DNA of 64,000 nucleotides from Diprion similis (taxonomy: Eukaryota; Arthropoda; Insecta; Hymenoptera; Diprionidae). Under the pieces are notes generated by a model that saw nothing but the letters and a program-made list of their open reading frames with translations, ran no database searches and was not told where the DNA came from. A program made the translations under genes and the position numbers. The stretch is from assembly GCF_021155765.1 (NCBI RefSeq), contig NC_060107.1, positions 10,650,501 through 10,714,500 of the forward strand, in the 5' to 3' direction. Every line of letters begins with the position of its first letter. Position 1 is the first letter of the stretch. Positions 43,200 through 53,886 of the stretch are shown here, piece by piece.

Positions 43200-46100
43200 G
43201 CCGAAAAACTCATGATTTTCGTCGTCATTTCTCTGCTGCTGGTCCTACGCTATTTTTGATGTGTTTTCTGAGTTCCTGGGCGTCGAATTAGTCTAGAAAA
43301 CGTCATACGAATCGATTCCCAGACAAAAGATTTTTCGGCCAAAAAAAAACCAAGGCTAACCCCTTTGCATTTTTGGTGAAAATTTCGACGACTTTGAAAA
43401 GTGCTGCAATTAATTTTGTAGGGCACTATTTTGACGTAATTTTGCGAGAGAAATCGATTAAACGCAGTCCCAATACGCTGCGAGCAACACCTGTAAAGTT
43501 ACAGCCGAAAAACTCATGATTTTCGTCGTCATTTCTCTGCTGCTGGTCCTACGCTATTTTTGATGTGTTTTCTGAGTTCCTGGGCGTCGAATTAGTCTAG
43601 AAAACGTCATACGAATCGATTCCCAGACAAAAGATTTTTCGGCCAAAAAAAAACCAAGGCTAACCCCTTTGCATTTTTGGTGAAAATTTCGACGACTTTG
43701 AAAAGTGCTGCAATTAATTATGTAGGGCACTATTCCGACGTAATTTTGCGAGAGAAATCGATTGAACGCAGTCCCAATACGCTGCGAGCAACACCTGTAA
43801 AGTTACAGCCGAAAAACTCATGATTTTCGTCGTCATTTCTCTGCTGCTGGTCCTACGCTATTTTTGATGTGTTTTCTGAGTTCCTGGGCGCCGAATTAGT
43901 CTAGAAAACGTCATACGAATCGATTCCCAGACAAAAGATTTTTCGGCCAAAAAAAAACCAAGGCTAACCCCTTTGCATTTTTGGTGAAAATTTCGACGAC
44001 TTTGAAAAGTGCTGCAATTAATTATGTAGGGCACTATTCCGACGTAATTTTGCGAGAGAAATCGATTGAACGCAGTCCCAATACGCTGCGAGCAACACCT
44101 GTAAAGTTACAGCCGAAAAACTCATGATTTTCGTCGTCATTTCTCTGCTGCTGGTCCTACGCTATTTTTGATGTGTTTTCTGAGTTCCTGGGCGCCGAAT
44201 TAGTCTAGAAAACGTCATACGAATCGATTCCCAGACAAAAGATTTTTCGGCCAAAAAAAAACCAAGGCTAACCCCTTTGCATTTTTGGTGAAAATTTCGA
44301 CGACTTTGAAAAGTGCTGCAATTAATTATGTAGGGCACTATTCCGACGTAATTTTGCGAGAGAAATCGATTGAACGCAGTCCCAATACGCTGCGAGCAAC
44401 ACCTGTAAAGTTACAGCCGAAAAACTCATGATTTTCGTCGTCATTTCTCTGCTGCTGGTCCTACGCTATTTTTGATGTGTTTTCTGAGTTCCTGGGCGTC
44501 GAATTAGTCTAGAAAACGTCATACGAATCGATTCCCAGACAAAAGATTTTTCGGCCAAAAAAAAACCAAGGCTAACCCCTTTGCATTTTTGGTGAAAATT
44601 CCGACGACTTTGAAAAGTGCTGCAATTAATTTTGTAGGGCACTATTTTGACGTAATTTTGCGAGAGAAATCGATTAAACGCAGTCCCAATACGCTGCGAG
44701 CAACACCTGTAAAGTTACAGCCGAAAAACTCATGATTTTCGTCGTCATTTCTCTGCTGCTGGTCCTACGCTATTTTTGATGTGTTTTCTGAGTTCCTGGG
44801 CGTCGAATTAGTCTAGAAAACGTCATACGAATCGATTCCCAGACAAAAGATTTTTCGGCCAAAAAAAAACCAAGGCTAACCCCTTTGCATTTTTGGTGAA
44901 AATTTCGACGACTTTGAAAAGTGCTGCAATTAGTTATGTAGGGCACTATTCCGACGTAATTTTGCGAGAGAAATCGATTGAACGCAGTCCCAATACGCTG
45001 CGAGCAACACCTGTAAAGTTACAGCCGAAAAACTCATGATTTTCGTCGTCATTTCTCTGCTGCTGGTCCTACGCTATTTTTGATGTGTTTTCTGAGTTCC
45101 TGGGCGCCGAATTAGTCTAGAAAACGTCATACGAATCGATTCCCAGACAAAAGATTTTTCGGCCAAAAAAAAACCAAGGCTAACCCCTTTGCATTTTTGG
45201 TGAAAATTTCGACGACTTTGAAAAGTGCTGCAATTAATTTTGTAGGGCACTATTTCGACGTAATTTTGCGAGAGGAATCGATTAAACGCAGTCCCAATGC
45301 GCTGCGAGCAACACCTGTAAAGTTACAGCCGAAAAACTCATGATTTTCGTCGTCATTTCTCTGCTGCTGGTCCTACGCTATTTTTGATGTGTTTTCTGAG
45401 TTCCTGGGCGTCGAATTAGTCTAGAAAACGTCATACGAATCGATTCCCAGACAAAAGATTCTTCGGCCAAAAAAAAACCAAGGCTAACCCCTTTGCATTT
45501 TTGGTGAAAATTTCGACGACTTTGAAAAGTGCTGCAATTAATTTTGTAGGGCACTATTTCGACGTAATTTTGCGAGAGAAATCGATTAAACGCAGTCCCA
45601 ATACGCTGCGAGCAACACCTGTAAAGTTACAGCCGAAAAACTCATGATTTTCGTCGTCATTTCTCTGCTGCTGGTCCTACGCTATTTTTGATGTGTTTTC
45701 TGAGTTCCTGGGCGTCGAATTAGTCTAGAAAACGTCATACGAATCGATTCCCAGACAAAAGATTTTTCGGCCAAAAAAAAACCAAGGCTAACCCCTTTGC
45801 ATTTTTGGTGAAAATTTCGACGACTTTGAAAAGTGCTGCAATTAATTTTGTAGGGCACTATTTCGACGTAATTTTGCGAGAGAAATCGATTGAACGCAGT
45901 CCCAATACGCTGCGAGCAACACCTGTAAAGTTACAGCCGAAAAACTCATGATTTTCGTCGTCATTTCTCTGCTGCTGGTCCTACGCTATTTTTGATGTGT
46001 TTTCTGAGTTCCTGGGCGTCGAATTAGTCTAGAAAACGTCATACGAATCGATTCCCAGACAAAAGATTTTTCGGCCAAAAAAAAACCAAGGCTAACCCCT

Positions 46101-48640
46101 TTGCATTTTTGGTGAAAATTCCGACGACTTTGAAAAGTGCTGCAATTAATTTTGTAGGGCACTATTTTGACGTAATTTTGCGAGAGAAATCAATTAAACG
46201 CAGTCCCAATACGCTGCGAGCAACACCTGTAAAGTTACAGCCGAAAAACTCATGATTTTCGTCGTCATTTCTCTGCTGCTGGTCCTACGCTATTTTTGAT
46301 GTGTTTTCTGAGTTCCTGGGCGTCGAATTAGTCTAGAAAACGTCATACGAATCGATTCCCAGACAAAAGATTTTCCGGCCAAAAAAAAACCAAGGCTAAC
46401 CCCTTTGCATTTTTGGTGAAAATTTCGACGACTTTGAAAAGTGCTGCAATTAATTATGTAGGGCACTATTCCGACGTAATTTTGCGAGAGAAATCGATTA
46501 AACGCAGTCCCAATACGCTGCGAGCAACACCTGTAAAGTTACAGCCGAAAAACTCATGATTTTCGTCGTCATTTCTCTGCTGCTGGTCCTACGCTATTTT
46601 TGATGTGTTTTCTGAGTTCCTGGGCGTCGAATTAGTCTAGAAAACGTCATACGAATCGATTCCCAGACAAAAGATTTTTCGGCCAAAAAAAAACCAAGGC
46701 TAACCCCTTTGCATTTTTGGTGAAAATTTCGACGACTTTGAAAAGTGCTGCAATTAATTATGTAGGGCACTATTCCGACGTAATTTTGCGAGAGAAATCG
46801 ATTGAACGCAGTCCCAATACGCTGCGAGCAACACCTGTAAAGTTACAGCCGAAAAACTCATGATTTTCGTCGTCATTTCTCTGCTGCTGGTCCTACGCTA
46901 TTTTTGATGTGTTTTCTGAGTTCCTGGGCGTCGAATTAGTCTAGAAAACGTCATACGAATCGATTCCCAGACAAAAGATTTTTCGGCCAAAAAAAAACCA
47001 AGGCTAACCCCTTTGCATTTTTGGTGAAAATTTCGACGACTTTGAAAAGTGCTGCAATTAATTATGTAGGGCACTATTCCGACGTAATTTTGCGAGAGAA
47101 ATCGATTGAACGCAGTCCCAATACGCTGCGAGCAACACCTGTAAAGTTACAGCCGAAAAACTCATGATTTTCGTCGTCATTTCTCTGCTGCTGGTCCTAC
47201 GCTATTTTTGATGTGTTTTCTGAGTTCCTGGGCGCCGAATTAGTCTAGAAAACGTCATACGAATCGATTCCCAGACAAAAGATTTTTCGGCCAAAAAAAA
47301 ACCAAGGCTAACCCCTTTGCATTTTTGGTGAAAATTTCGACGACTTTGAAAAGTGCTGCAATTAATTTTGTAGGGCACTATTTTGACGTAATTTTGCGAG
47401 AGAAATCGATTAAACGCAGTCCCAATACGCTGCGAGCAACACCTGTAAAGTTACAGCCGAAAAACTCATGATTTTCGTCGTCATTTCTCTGCTGCTGGTC
47501 CTACGCTATTTTTGATGTGTTTTCTGAGTTCCTGGGCGTCGAATTAGTCTAGAAAACGTCATACGAATCGATTCCCAGACAAAAGATTTTTCGGTCAAAA
47601 AAAAACCAAGGCTAACCTCTTTGCATTTTTGGTGAAAATTTCGACGACTTTGAAAAGTGCTGCAATTAATTATGTAGGGCACTATTCCGACGTAATTTTG
47701 CGAGAGAAATCGATTGAACGCAGTCCCAATACGCTGCGAGCAACACCTGTAAAGTTACAGCCGAAAAACTCATGATTTTCGTCGTCATTTCTCTGCTGCT
47801 GGTCCTACGCTAGTTTTGATGTGTTTTCTGAGTTCCTGGGCGTCGAATTAGTCTAGAAAACGTCATACGAATCGATTCCCAGACAAAAGATTTTTCGGCC
47901 AAAAAAAAACCAAGGCTAACCCCTTTGCATTTTTGGTGAAAATTTCGACGACTTTGAAAAGTGCTGCAATCAATTTTGTAGGGCACTATTTCGACGTAAT
48001 TTTGCGAGAGAAATCGATTAAACGCAGTCCCAATACGCTGCGAGCAACACCTGTAAAGTTACAGCCGAAAAACTCATGATTTTCGTCGTCATTTCTCTGC
48101 TGCTGGTCCTACGCTATTTTTGATGTGTTTTCTGAGTTCCTGGGCGTCGAATTAGTCTAGAAAACGTCATACGAATCGATTCCCAGACAAAAGATTTTTC
48201 GGCCAAAAAAAAAACCAAGGCTAACCCCTTTGCATTTTTGGTGAAAATTTCGACGACTTTGAAAAGTGCTGCAATTAATTATGTAGGGCACTATTCCGAC
48301 GTAATTCTGCGAGAGAAATCGATTGAACGCAGTCCCAATACGCTGCGAGCAACACCTGTAAAGTTACAGCCGAAAAACTCATGATTTTCGTCGTCATTTC
48401 TCTGCTGCTGGTCCTACGCTATTTTTGATGTGTTTTCTGAGTTCCTGGGCGTCGAATTAGTCTAGAAAACGTCATACGAATCGATTCCCAGACAAAAGAT
48501 TTTTCGGCCAAAAAAAAACCAAGGCTAACCCCTTTGGATTTTTGGCGAAAATTTCGAAGACTTTGAAAAGTGCTGCAATTAATTCTGTAAGGCACTATTC
48601 CAACGTAATTTTGCGAGAGAAATCGATTAAGCGGATATTA
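43200..48640 (+). repeat. Right part of the satellite array without an obvious long multimer
   Basis: A and B type monomers continue in exact 304-bp register. They carry mostly private substitutions, such as TAGTTATG near 44,932, CAATTAAACG near 46,190 and GCTAGTTTTG near 47,810, and a 10-base A tract near 48,207. The last monomers become progressively less standard, ending in a unit with GGATTTTTGGCG and AATTCTGTAAGGC near 48,536-48,590. Confidence 0.75.
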
Positions 48641-48780
48641 GGTGAAAAATACGACGATCTTGATTAATGCTCCTATCACCATCTTTGATCAGTATTCCGA
48701 CGTTCCTTTGCGAGAGGAACCGATTAATTCCAATACGCGGCTTACTACAGATCGAAAAGAACGGCCGAAAGACATAAAAT
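48641..48780 (+). repeat. Degenerate partial satellite monomer at right edge
   Basis: Blocks equivalent to GGTGAAAATTTCGACGACTTTG, the CACTATTCCGACGT block and GCGAGAGAAATCGATT are recognisable as GGTGAAAAATACGACGATC, CAGTATTCCGACGTTCC and GCGAGAGGAACCGATTA. A CCAATACGCGGC piece and GGCCGAAA follow. Divergence is far higher than inside the array, so this unit has escaped homogenisation. Confidence 0.75.
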
Positions 48781-49189
48781 TTGCCCTATGCTTTTATAGA
48801 GATGGGGAAGGGATATAACGGATACATTGTTGGAAAGCATTTTTCGAGATTATTTTTGGCTTATTTATTACGCCTCAATCCTAGTACATATGTTCGTGTG
48901 TCAGTGTATAATACGTAAACAATAATAACAAGGTACATGACAAGTTATGAGAAATGCTGTTGATATCCTAGGATAATAAAGGAGTACAATACATATAACC
49001 TCAAGCAGCATATAAACAAGTAGTATAAAAAATATTAACTAATGAAGTTTGTAATTATATATTGAGTATCATTCGGCGCTCAGGTGCAATGCACCCACGC
49101 AGGATACGATAAGTATGAATGTGTATTGTTACATGTAACCCGAATCGAAATAAATGAATATCTACATTCTCTGTGTTTTCTTTTTTTTC
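48781..49189. other. Spacer between satellite remnants, no gene seen
   Basis: AT-rich sequence, with runs such as AATACGTAAACAATAATAAC. I find no gene-like frame, RNA gene or clear satellite landmarks, apart from the far end of a chance minus-strand frame. Confidence 0.4.
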
Positions 49190-49390
49190 CCTCGACGGTC
49201 GGTCTGTCGCTATTTCCATGTCGTTTTTGAGTTCCTGTGGGTCCAAATAATCAAGATGGGGCCATACCAATTGAATCTGAGACGGAGGAATTTTCGCCCA
49301 TAAAAAAGGGATGGTTAACCCCTTTTGATATTTGGTGAAAATTTCGACGATTTCAAAAAATGCTGGCAACATCAATGTATATACCCTATT
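49190..49390 (+). repeat. Isolated diverged satellite monomer outside the array
   Basis: The order of monomer landmarks is kept: TTTTTGAGTTCCTGTGGGTC, a CAAATAATC block, AATTTTCGCCCATAAAAAAG (the TTCGGCC-A-tract position), GGTTAACCCCTTTTGATATT and TGGTGAAAATTTCGACGAT. About 400 bp of sequence I mostly cannot assign to the repeat separates it from the preceding degenerate piece. Much of a 179-codon minus-strand open frame (49,055-49,594) is simply the reverse of this repeat. Confidence 0.8.
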
Positions 49391-49972
49391 CCTAGCGTAT
49401 CTCGTCTGACATATCGCAAGGTGTCGTACACGTGTATTGTCCTTCGATATACGCATACGACAGCTGCACGAGTGATTGTACACGAGGTCTAATAATCCAA
49501 ATCTGCGTTTTCTGGAACTGCTAGCGTAGCAACGCCACCTTAATTTACCACTACCTGACGGACACTTTTTATCCATGGAGACAGTCCTCCTCATCTCTAC
49601 CCCTCATACATTGGATTTTGTCGCGAAAACAGGCGCATCCTTATGAGCTATGCAATTGTCGTATCATCAGAACAACCAATTCACTAAGCAAGTATAGGCG
49701 GTTGCCGTTTATTAGTTCTCGCTCCAAAATGTTTACAATAACATCAATGTACAGTAGCGTTTATTAGACGAACGGTTTGTGAAGTTGTAACAGAACTTTA
49801 CTGTTAGTATTGATAATACAAAAGATATAAAACGAGATAAAAAAATAAAAACGGCGTTAGTCAATAGCTGCCAATTCACAATACATTGGCTAATATTTCT
49901 TTTTGTCTAAATATATTGAAGACAAGCTGACTACTGACGTCATTTTTAATAATAATGATAATTGTGAAAAAT
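49391..49972. other. 3' flank of ecd, including likely poly(A) signals
   Basis: On the minus strand this lies downstream of the ecd stop codon. Reverse-complement AATAAA hexamers occur at 49,760-49,765 and 49,708-49,713, giving a likely 3' UTR of about 210-265 nt. Between about 49,391 and 49,620 the sequence is less AT-rich and holds the start of a 179-codon minus-strand open frame. I do not accept that frame as a gene because it continues through the diverged satellite copy and resembles nothing I know. Confidence 0.5.
49760..49765 (-). terminator. Candidate poly(A) signal for ecd
   Basis: The plus strand reads TTTATT, i.e. AATAAA on the coding strand, about 210 nt beyond the ecd stop codon. 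A second AATAAA lies at 49,708-49,713. Which one is used cannot be told from sequence. Confidence 0.5.
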
Positions 49973-52900
49973 TTAACTTTGCAAGTCAGGTGGAACAGTC
50001 GAGGGTGATTGCAGGTGTAAATGTAAGAGACGCCGAATGGGTCCGCCAAGAATATTTCCAACAGCTCCTGTGCCTCCTGCTTCGCCTTCTGCGCTTTCTC
50101 TCAAATTCATCTCCACAGTCGAATCTTCAACGCAAGTGTCTGCATTAGCGTTTTCTCGTAATCCGCTCAGGTGCAAATCCATTTCTAGTTGAGAGTCGAG
50201 CAGTCGCATGTACTTGTCCAATTCACCACCTTTGTCCTCCTCGCTTCCGCCCAACGAACCTTCTGAGTTGCTGTCGAAATCATTTTCATCTCCTGGCACA
50301 ACAAGGTCCAAGATTCCACGTAAAGCGGAATCAAATGCATCTGCATTGAAGTCTATCCTCGTATCATCAGCATCGCCATTTACTCTGATTTCGTTGTTAT
50401 CAGCATTCGACTTAGTCAGTTGGCTGAATTATAAATCATCACTAATGTTTATGCAATTTAGACCAGATCGAAGTCAAATTAACAATGAATTGGTTAGACC
50501 GTCTGAAGCAAAAGTGAGGATAGAGCAAAAAAACTGTTTAGAAAATCTCCGGCAGTGTTGTTTAAACCAATTATGGTAAACATGAATAAAACAACATTTG
50601 TATTATATAATACAAGCTCTGGTGTCTTTGATCAGATTCTAATATTTTTGGGTGTAGTTTGCTCTTTAACCAAGTTATCACAAATTGTATAATAAATCTT
50701 GAAGAAATTTTACATCAAACTATAGTTATAACGCGCAAATGTAATTTTTGATGAAGGTCTGTTATACTGTACTTACAGGAATATATTTTTATCCACTCTG
50801 AAAATAATGGTAAGTAGAAATTTTTAGGCCATCTCTGGAGGTCTCTATGGCGGACAAAGTGAGCCCACCAACATTAGAATCGGATACAAAAACAAAGTTC
50901 GATCATTTCGAACTTTCTAGTTATTAAACTTATATGTTTATCCACTCTGGGGATAATGGTAAGTAGAAATTTGTAGGCGATCTCTGGAAGCTTCTGTGGT
51001 GAACAAAGTGAGCTCACTAACATTAGAATCAGATAAGAAGCAACAAAGTTCAATCATTATTAAATTATTACATAATGATAATAGTATTTCTTCACTCGTG
51101 TTCTTTATTATTGGCGCGAATAACATTGCTGGAGATTTCTTGAATGGTACTTTCTCTTTTCGTAATTTCTTAAATTGATGGTCCGGCTAATTTATTCTTA
51201 AAATAGTTTTTTCATTTCAAAATTATAATCTACGAACCTTGGAAACTGCACTCCGTCTACGTCACTTGAATGTTGCAAAAACTCCCGAACTTTCTCTTGG
51301 ATTGAAGGTGGATGCTGATCAACCATTCGATCGTTTGACGACCACTGCTGGTCCAGCATTGAGTGCAGCTGTTCTGGATCTATGTTGAGCCAGTTATCAT
51401 TATCTGGAGGACTCAACCTCCCTTCACCTATTTCAAAAACTAAATATAGCATGTGCGCACATCTTCCATTTAATTCTTCTTCCATTTAAAATATGCTTTT
51501 GATGATAAAAATTTCATATTTCAAAGTAGTGTTGATTTTGAAAAAATAAAGTTGACTTTTTTTTAAATTCCATATACGAATGGTACGCTTCTAAGAAACA
51601 CACAAAATGTATTTAGACATCAAAGTTAGTTTCTAAGATCATAGACGTCTTACTCAAGGACTCGAGTTCATAACACGGAGCATTGCGCCAGGCCTCCAAT
51701 ATTCGTCGAGCTTCGTTCTTGTCACCAGATAACGAATGGTCCCTGGAACTGGATTGAAAGTACTCCTTAGCCAATCTAAGCAGTCGGTTGTACTCTTGAC
51801 TACCCTCTAAAAGATTTCGGAAATATCCGTTTGCTGTCAATCGTTTCAGATATGCAACCCATTCAGTTTCGTTTTTACTTTCACTCTCTTTATTCTGTTT
51901 AATCTTGCGACTAGCTCGTGCAACAAGCATTTCTAACCCACACGATATCTTTATCCCCAACAGATGTGGCTTATGCTGAGAATCATTGGGCGAAGGTAAA
52001 TTCCAACCAGTTCTTGGATCGCCAGCGTAACGGCAGTGAATTGCCATTGCATATAGGCATCGAGTCATTTTCACATTGACCATGGCACGTTGTTCTGGTG
52101 GAAAGTATTTCATCGCTTGGCAAACCTGGAAGAAATAATTAGATATCTATTATTAGGTTGTTTAGAAATCGGTAGCTCGAACAGTTCGAATGTTGTAAGC
52201 CTTGAAATTCAACTTTGCAAAAATATCGCAAAGTAAATGCAGGATGTAAGTTCAAAAACATAAAAATGTATATAAATAAAATTAATAATAAAACTTCCCG
52301 ACTTTTCCCTGATTTCTCTGGCTATTTTTTAAATCCTTGCAATTTTTCTCGACTTTCCAGTTTTCTCTAACCATTGGCCAACATGGCAGTGATTGAAAAA
52401 AGAATCTCTGAGTAATTGAAATGGAAATAAATGGAAACGGGGGATAAATTATACAGATAGAAACCAGTTTCAAGATAATGTATCCTGAAACTAAAAAAAA
52501 TTAAAGCCAAATCTACATGTCGGCCCCTGATATTTAAGTGAAAATTAATAGACTTACTTTTCGCTCAAGTGGATCTGATTGACAAACAGTCCTCAGTGCT
52601 GCTGCAATCAAGCCAGGTTCCTGTCTGAGTATGGCAATAGCTCTTTCTGGTAAAAAGACGCGAGCTTTGTGGATTCTGTTTTGTATTTCCATCGGGTATA
52701 TGGAAATTCTCTTTTGAATAGCCGCCTGTACACCACACTCCATTTTGGATGCTGTAGGTTTTTCATTAATGGTTCGCAGCATTTCTATATGAGACAGGTT
52801 TTCATCTCTAACCACATGTATTTCGCCATTATAGATGAAAACTCGATCCTGACAAGTTTGTGGCGTCGCCCAGCTTGGCAAAGCCTCCGCAGCTTCTATT

Positions 52901-53476
52901 AGTAAGAATTCTCCATCAGAGTCAACCAATTTTACGATTAAGCCGTCAAACGCCTTCGTCAGTTCCACTACTAGGAATACAAGAAACCACTCGTCACCAA
53001 CATCCTCATCAAATCGAAGACTGGCATATACGTGCGGTGGTAGCTGATAATCTGCAATAAGAGAAAATATTTACACATAATACGGTACGAGACTTTTTCT
53101 GCACATTCAAGTGACTCGTGAAATCACTTGGAAAACTGATAGCTCTATCAATTGAAGGGTGTATAATTCATGCAAAGAAATAGGCAACACACATTTTCAT
53201 AATTAAAAAAAATTTTCTTACTTTACCTTCCACTCGAGCTCCACCATCAAGTTCTTTGTTGAGCTGGATAATATTTTTTGTTCTTGCTTGAAAGCCTAAC
53301 GAGTCTCTATGCCATATATATTCTCGAGTATACATTGAAATATGATTGTTGTATTTGTTTATTTCAGATACTAATTCATCTTGAGATATTTCTTCCGTCG
53401 ATTTGTAACACAAGTGTGGAAACAGAAAACACTCGACAAAATCATCTTCTCTGGTATACTGCAGCGGGATTGACAT
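49973..53476 (-). CDS. ecd: Ecdysoneless (ECD/SGT1-homologue) protein, five exons
   Basis: Conserved eukaryotic protein needed for cell-cycle progression and for pre-mRNA splicing (with PRPF8 and R2TP in the known family); in Drosophila it is required for ecdysone production. My splicing joins 53,476-53,227, 53,051-52,558, 52,125-51,654, 51,427-51,238 and 50,423-49,973. All phases agree and the product is 618 aa, close to family size (about 640-680). Family landmarks are EYIWHRD (exon 1), GDEWFLVFLVVELTKAF and DGEFLLIEAAEALPSW followed by RVFIYNGEIHV (exon 2), KMTRCLYAM (exon 3), the acidic DNDNWLNIDPEQL (exon 3/4 side) and RIDFNADAFDSALRGIL plus an acidic serine tract GGSEEDKGGELDKYM (exon 5). 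The ATG at 53,476 has an in-frame TGA 12 nt upstream. The exon 4 donor (AAG|GTTCGT) is non-ideal but is the one that keeps phase. The extreme C-terminus matches the family weakly. Confidence 0.93.
50524..51158. mobile_element. Foldback (MITE-like) element in ecd intron 4
   Basis: The left arm (50,524-50,590) and the right arm (about 51,085-51,158) are imperfect inverted repeats. Left reads AAACTGTTTAGAAAATCTCC then GGCAGTGTTGTTTAAACC. The reverse complement of the right end reads GTACCATTCAAGAAATCTCC then AGCAATGTTATTCGCGCC. Further inverted similarity lies inside: ATATTAGAATCTGATC near 50,630 (reverse complement) against ACATTAGAATCGGATAC near 50,870. There is no transposase frame, so it would be non-autonomous. 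Related copies lie at 58,071 and 59,621. I could not define a target-site duplication. Confidence 0.6.
50788..51075. repeat. Direct duplication inside the foldback element
   Basis: Two tandem copies of about 149 and 139 bp begin at 50,788 and 50,937 with TTTATCCACTCTG. They share GATAATGGTAAGTAGAAATT, ATCTCTGGA, ACAAAGTGAGC and ACATTAGAATC in the same order. They are roughly 80% alike by eye, so the duplication is not recent. Confidence 0.75.
52126..52557 (-). other. ecd intron 2, no internal gene
   Basis: 432-bp AT-rich intron with donor GTAAGT at its 5' end (52,557 going down) and acceptor TTCTTCCAG at its 3' end. A 63-codon open frame inside it has no recognisable content. Confidence 0.8.
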
Positions 53477-53885
53477 GATTGATCGTTTTCAGTAATCAAA
53501 TTATACTAATTCTTCAATTTCTTCACAGTTAATGTCATTCAACTATTCGCGATCACATACATGCTTTGCTCCAACTGCGATCTATACATAATGCAAAATG
53601 ACAACGGAATGAATCAGCTCCGACATAACCTAACTTTGATTCTACTAAAGTGGCAGCTTCAGCAGTACGAATGCAAAGCCATCTAGCTATAATTTACTAC
53701 ACTATTTTACACTATTTATGAGCGAAAATTTTTAGTGTCGGCCACCGACTGCGTTTTGAGTGTTTTATGGTTTAGATTGTAACTGCAAACGCGCGTCATT
53801 GAAACGTTGTTAAACGTGCAAACTGCTGGCAGATAATGATAAAGCTGAAAATTTGGATTAAACTTGTTTAGGAAGAAATGAAATA
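53477..53885. promoter_or_regulatory. Divergent promoter region between ecd and the THAP gene
   Basis: The ecd start codon (minus strand) and the THAP start codon (plus strand) are only 409 bp apart and face away from each other. Both 5' UTRs and both promoters must fit here unless an upstream non-coding exon exists. I see no confident TATA box. A paired tract TACACTATTTTACACTATTT lies near 53,698. Shared regulation is inference. Confidence 0.55.
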
Positions 53886-53886
53886 A
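53878..53886 (+). promoter_or_regulatory. Minimal upstream ORF overlapping the THAP start codon
   Basis: ATGAAATAATG is present: a two-codon upstream ORF (ATG AAA TAA) whose last base is the A of the THAP start codon at 53,886. Such stop/start overlaps can limit or permit reinitiation. This matters only if transcription starts upstream of 53,878, which is not shown here. Confidence 0.4.

Larger units (their letters stand above)
255..48640 (+). repeat. 304-bp tandem satellite DNA array, about 158 monomers
   Basis: One unit recurs head-to-tail with a period of 304 bp. For example, the TGATGTGTTTTCTGAG block starts again exactly 304 bp later at 11,650 and 11,954, and variants recur at exact multiples of 304. 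Landmarks in order are CCCCTTTGCATTTTTGG, AAAATTTCGACGACTTTG, a TAATT(T/A)TGTAGGGCAC block, AAATCGATT, CAGTCCCAATACGCTGCG, the GCTGCTGGTCC block, TGATGTGTTTTCTGAG, TCTAGAAAACGTCATAC, the palindrome GAATCGATTC and an A9 tract. Orientation never flips and no transposon interrupts it. Open frames of 60-87 codons recur only because the unit recurs. The unit is 3x101+1 bp, so frame is lost at each junction. Satellites of this kind are typical of centromeric or pericentromeric heterochromatin; placing this one there is inference. Confidence 0.97.

Noticed and set aside
255..48640. CRISPR array or other prokaryotic repeat cassette
   Set aside because: Units are 304 bp, contiguous and without unique spacers, and the flanking genes have spliceosomal introns.
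1..48640. Telomeric or rDNA spacer origin for the repeat
   Set aside because: No short telomere-type repeats such as TTAGG runs and no rRNA sequence are seen at either edge.
255..48640. CENP-B-box-like motif in the monomer
   Set aside because: The nearest candidate, around TTCGGCC and the A tract, lacks the CGGG core, so I do not claim one.
49055..49594. 179-codon minus-strand frame next to the array
   Set aside because: About a third of it is the reverse strand of a diverged satellite copy, the remainder matches no family I know, and it has no splice or gene context. Transcript data could reverse this.
50208..50579. 123-codon plus-strand frame opposite ecd exon 5
   Set aside because: It is antisense to a well-supported ecd exon and runs out into the foldback element.
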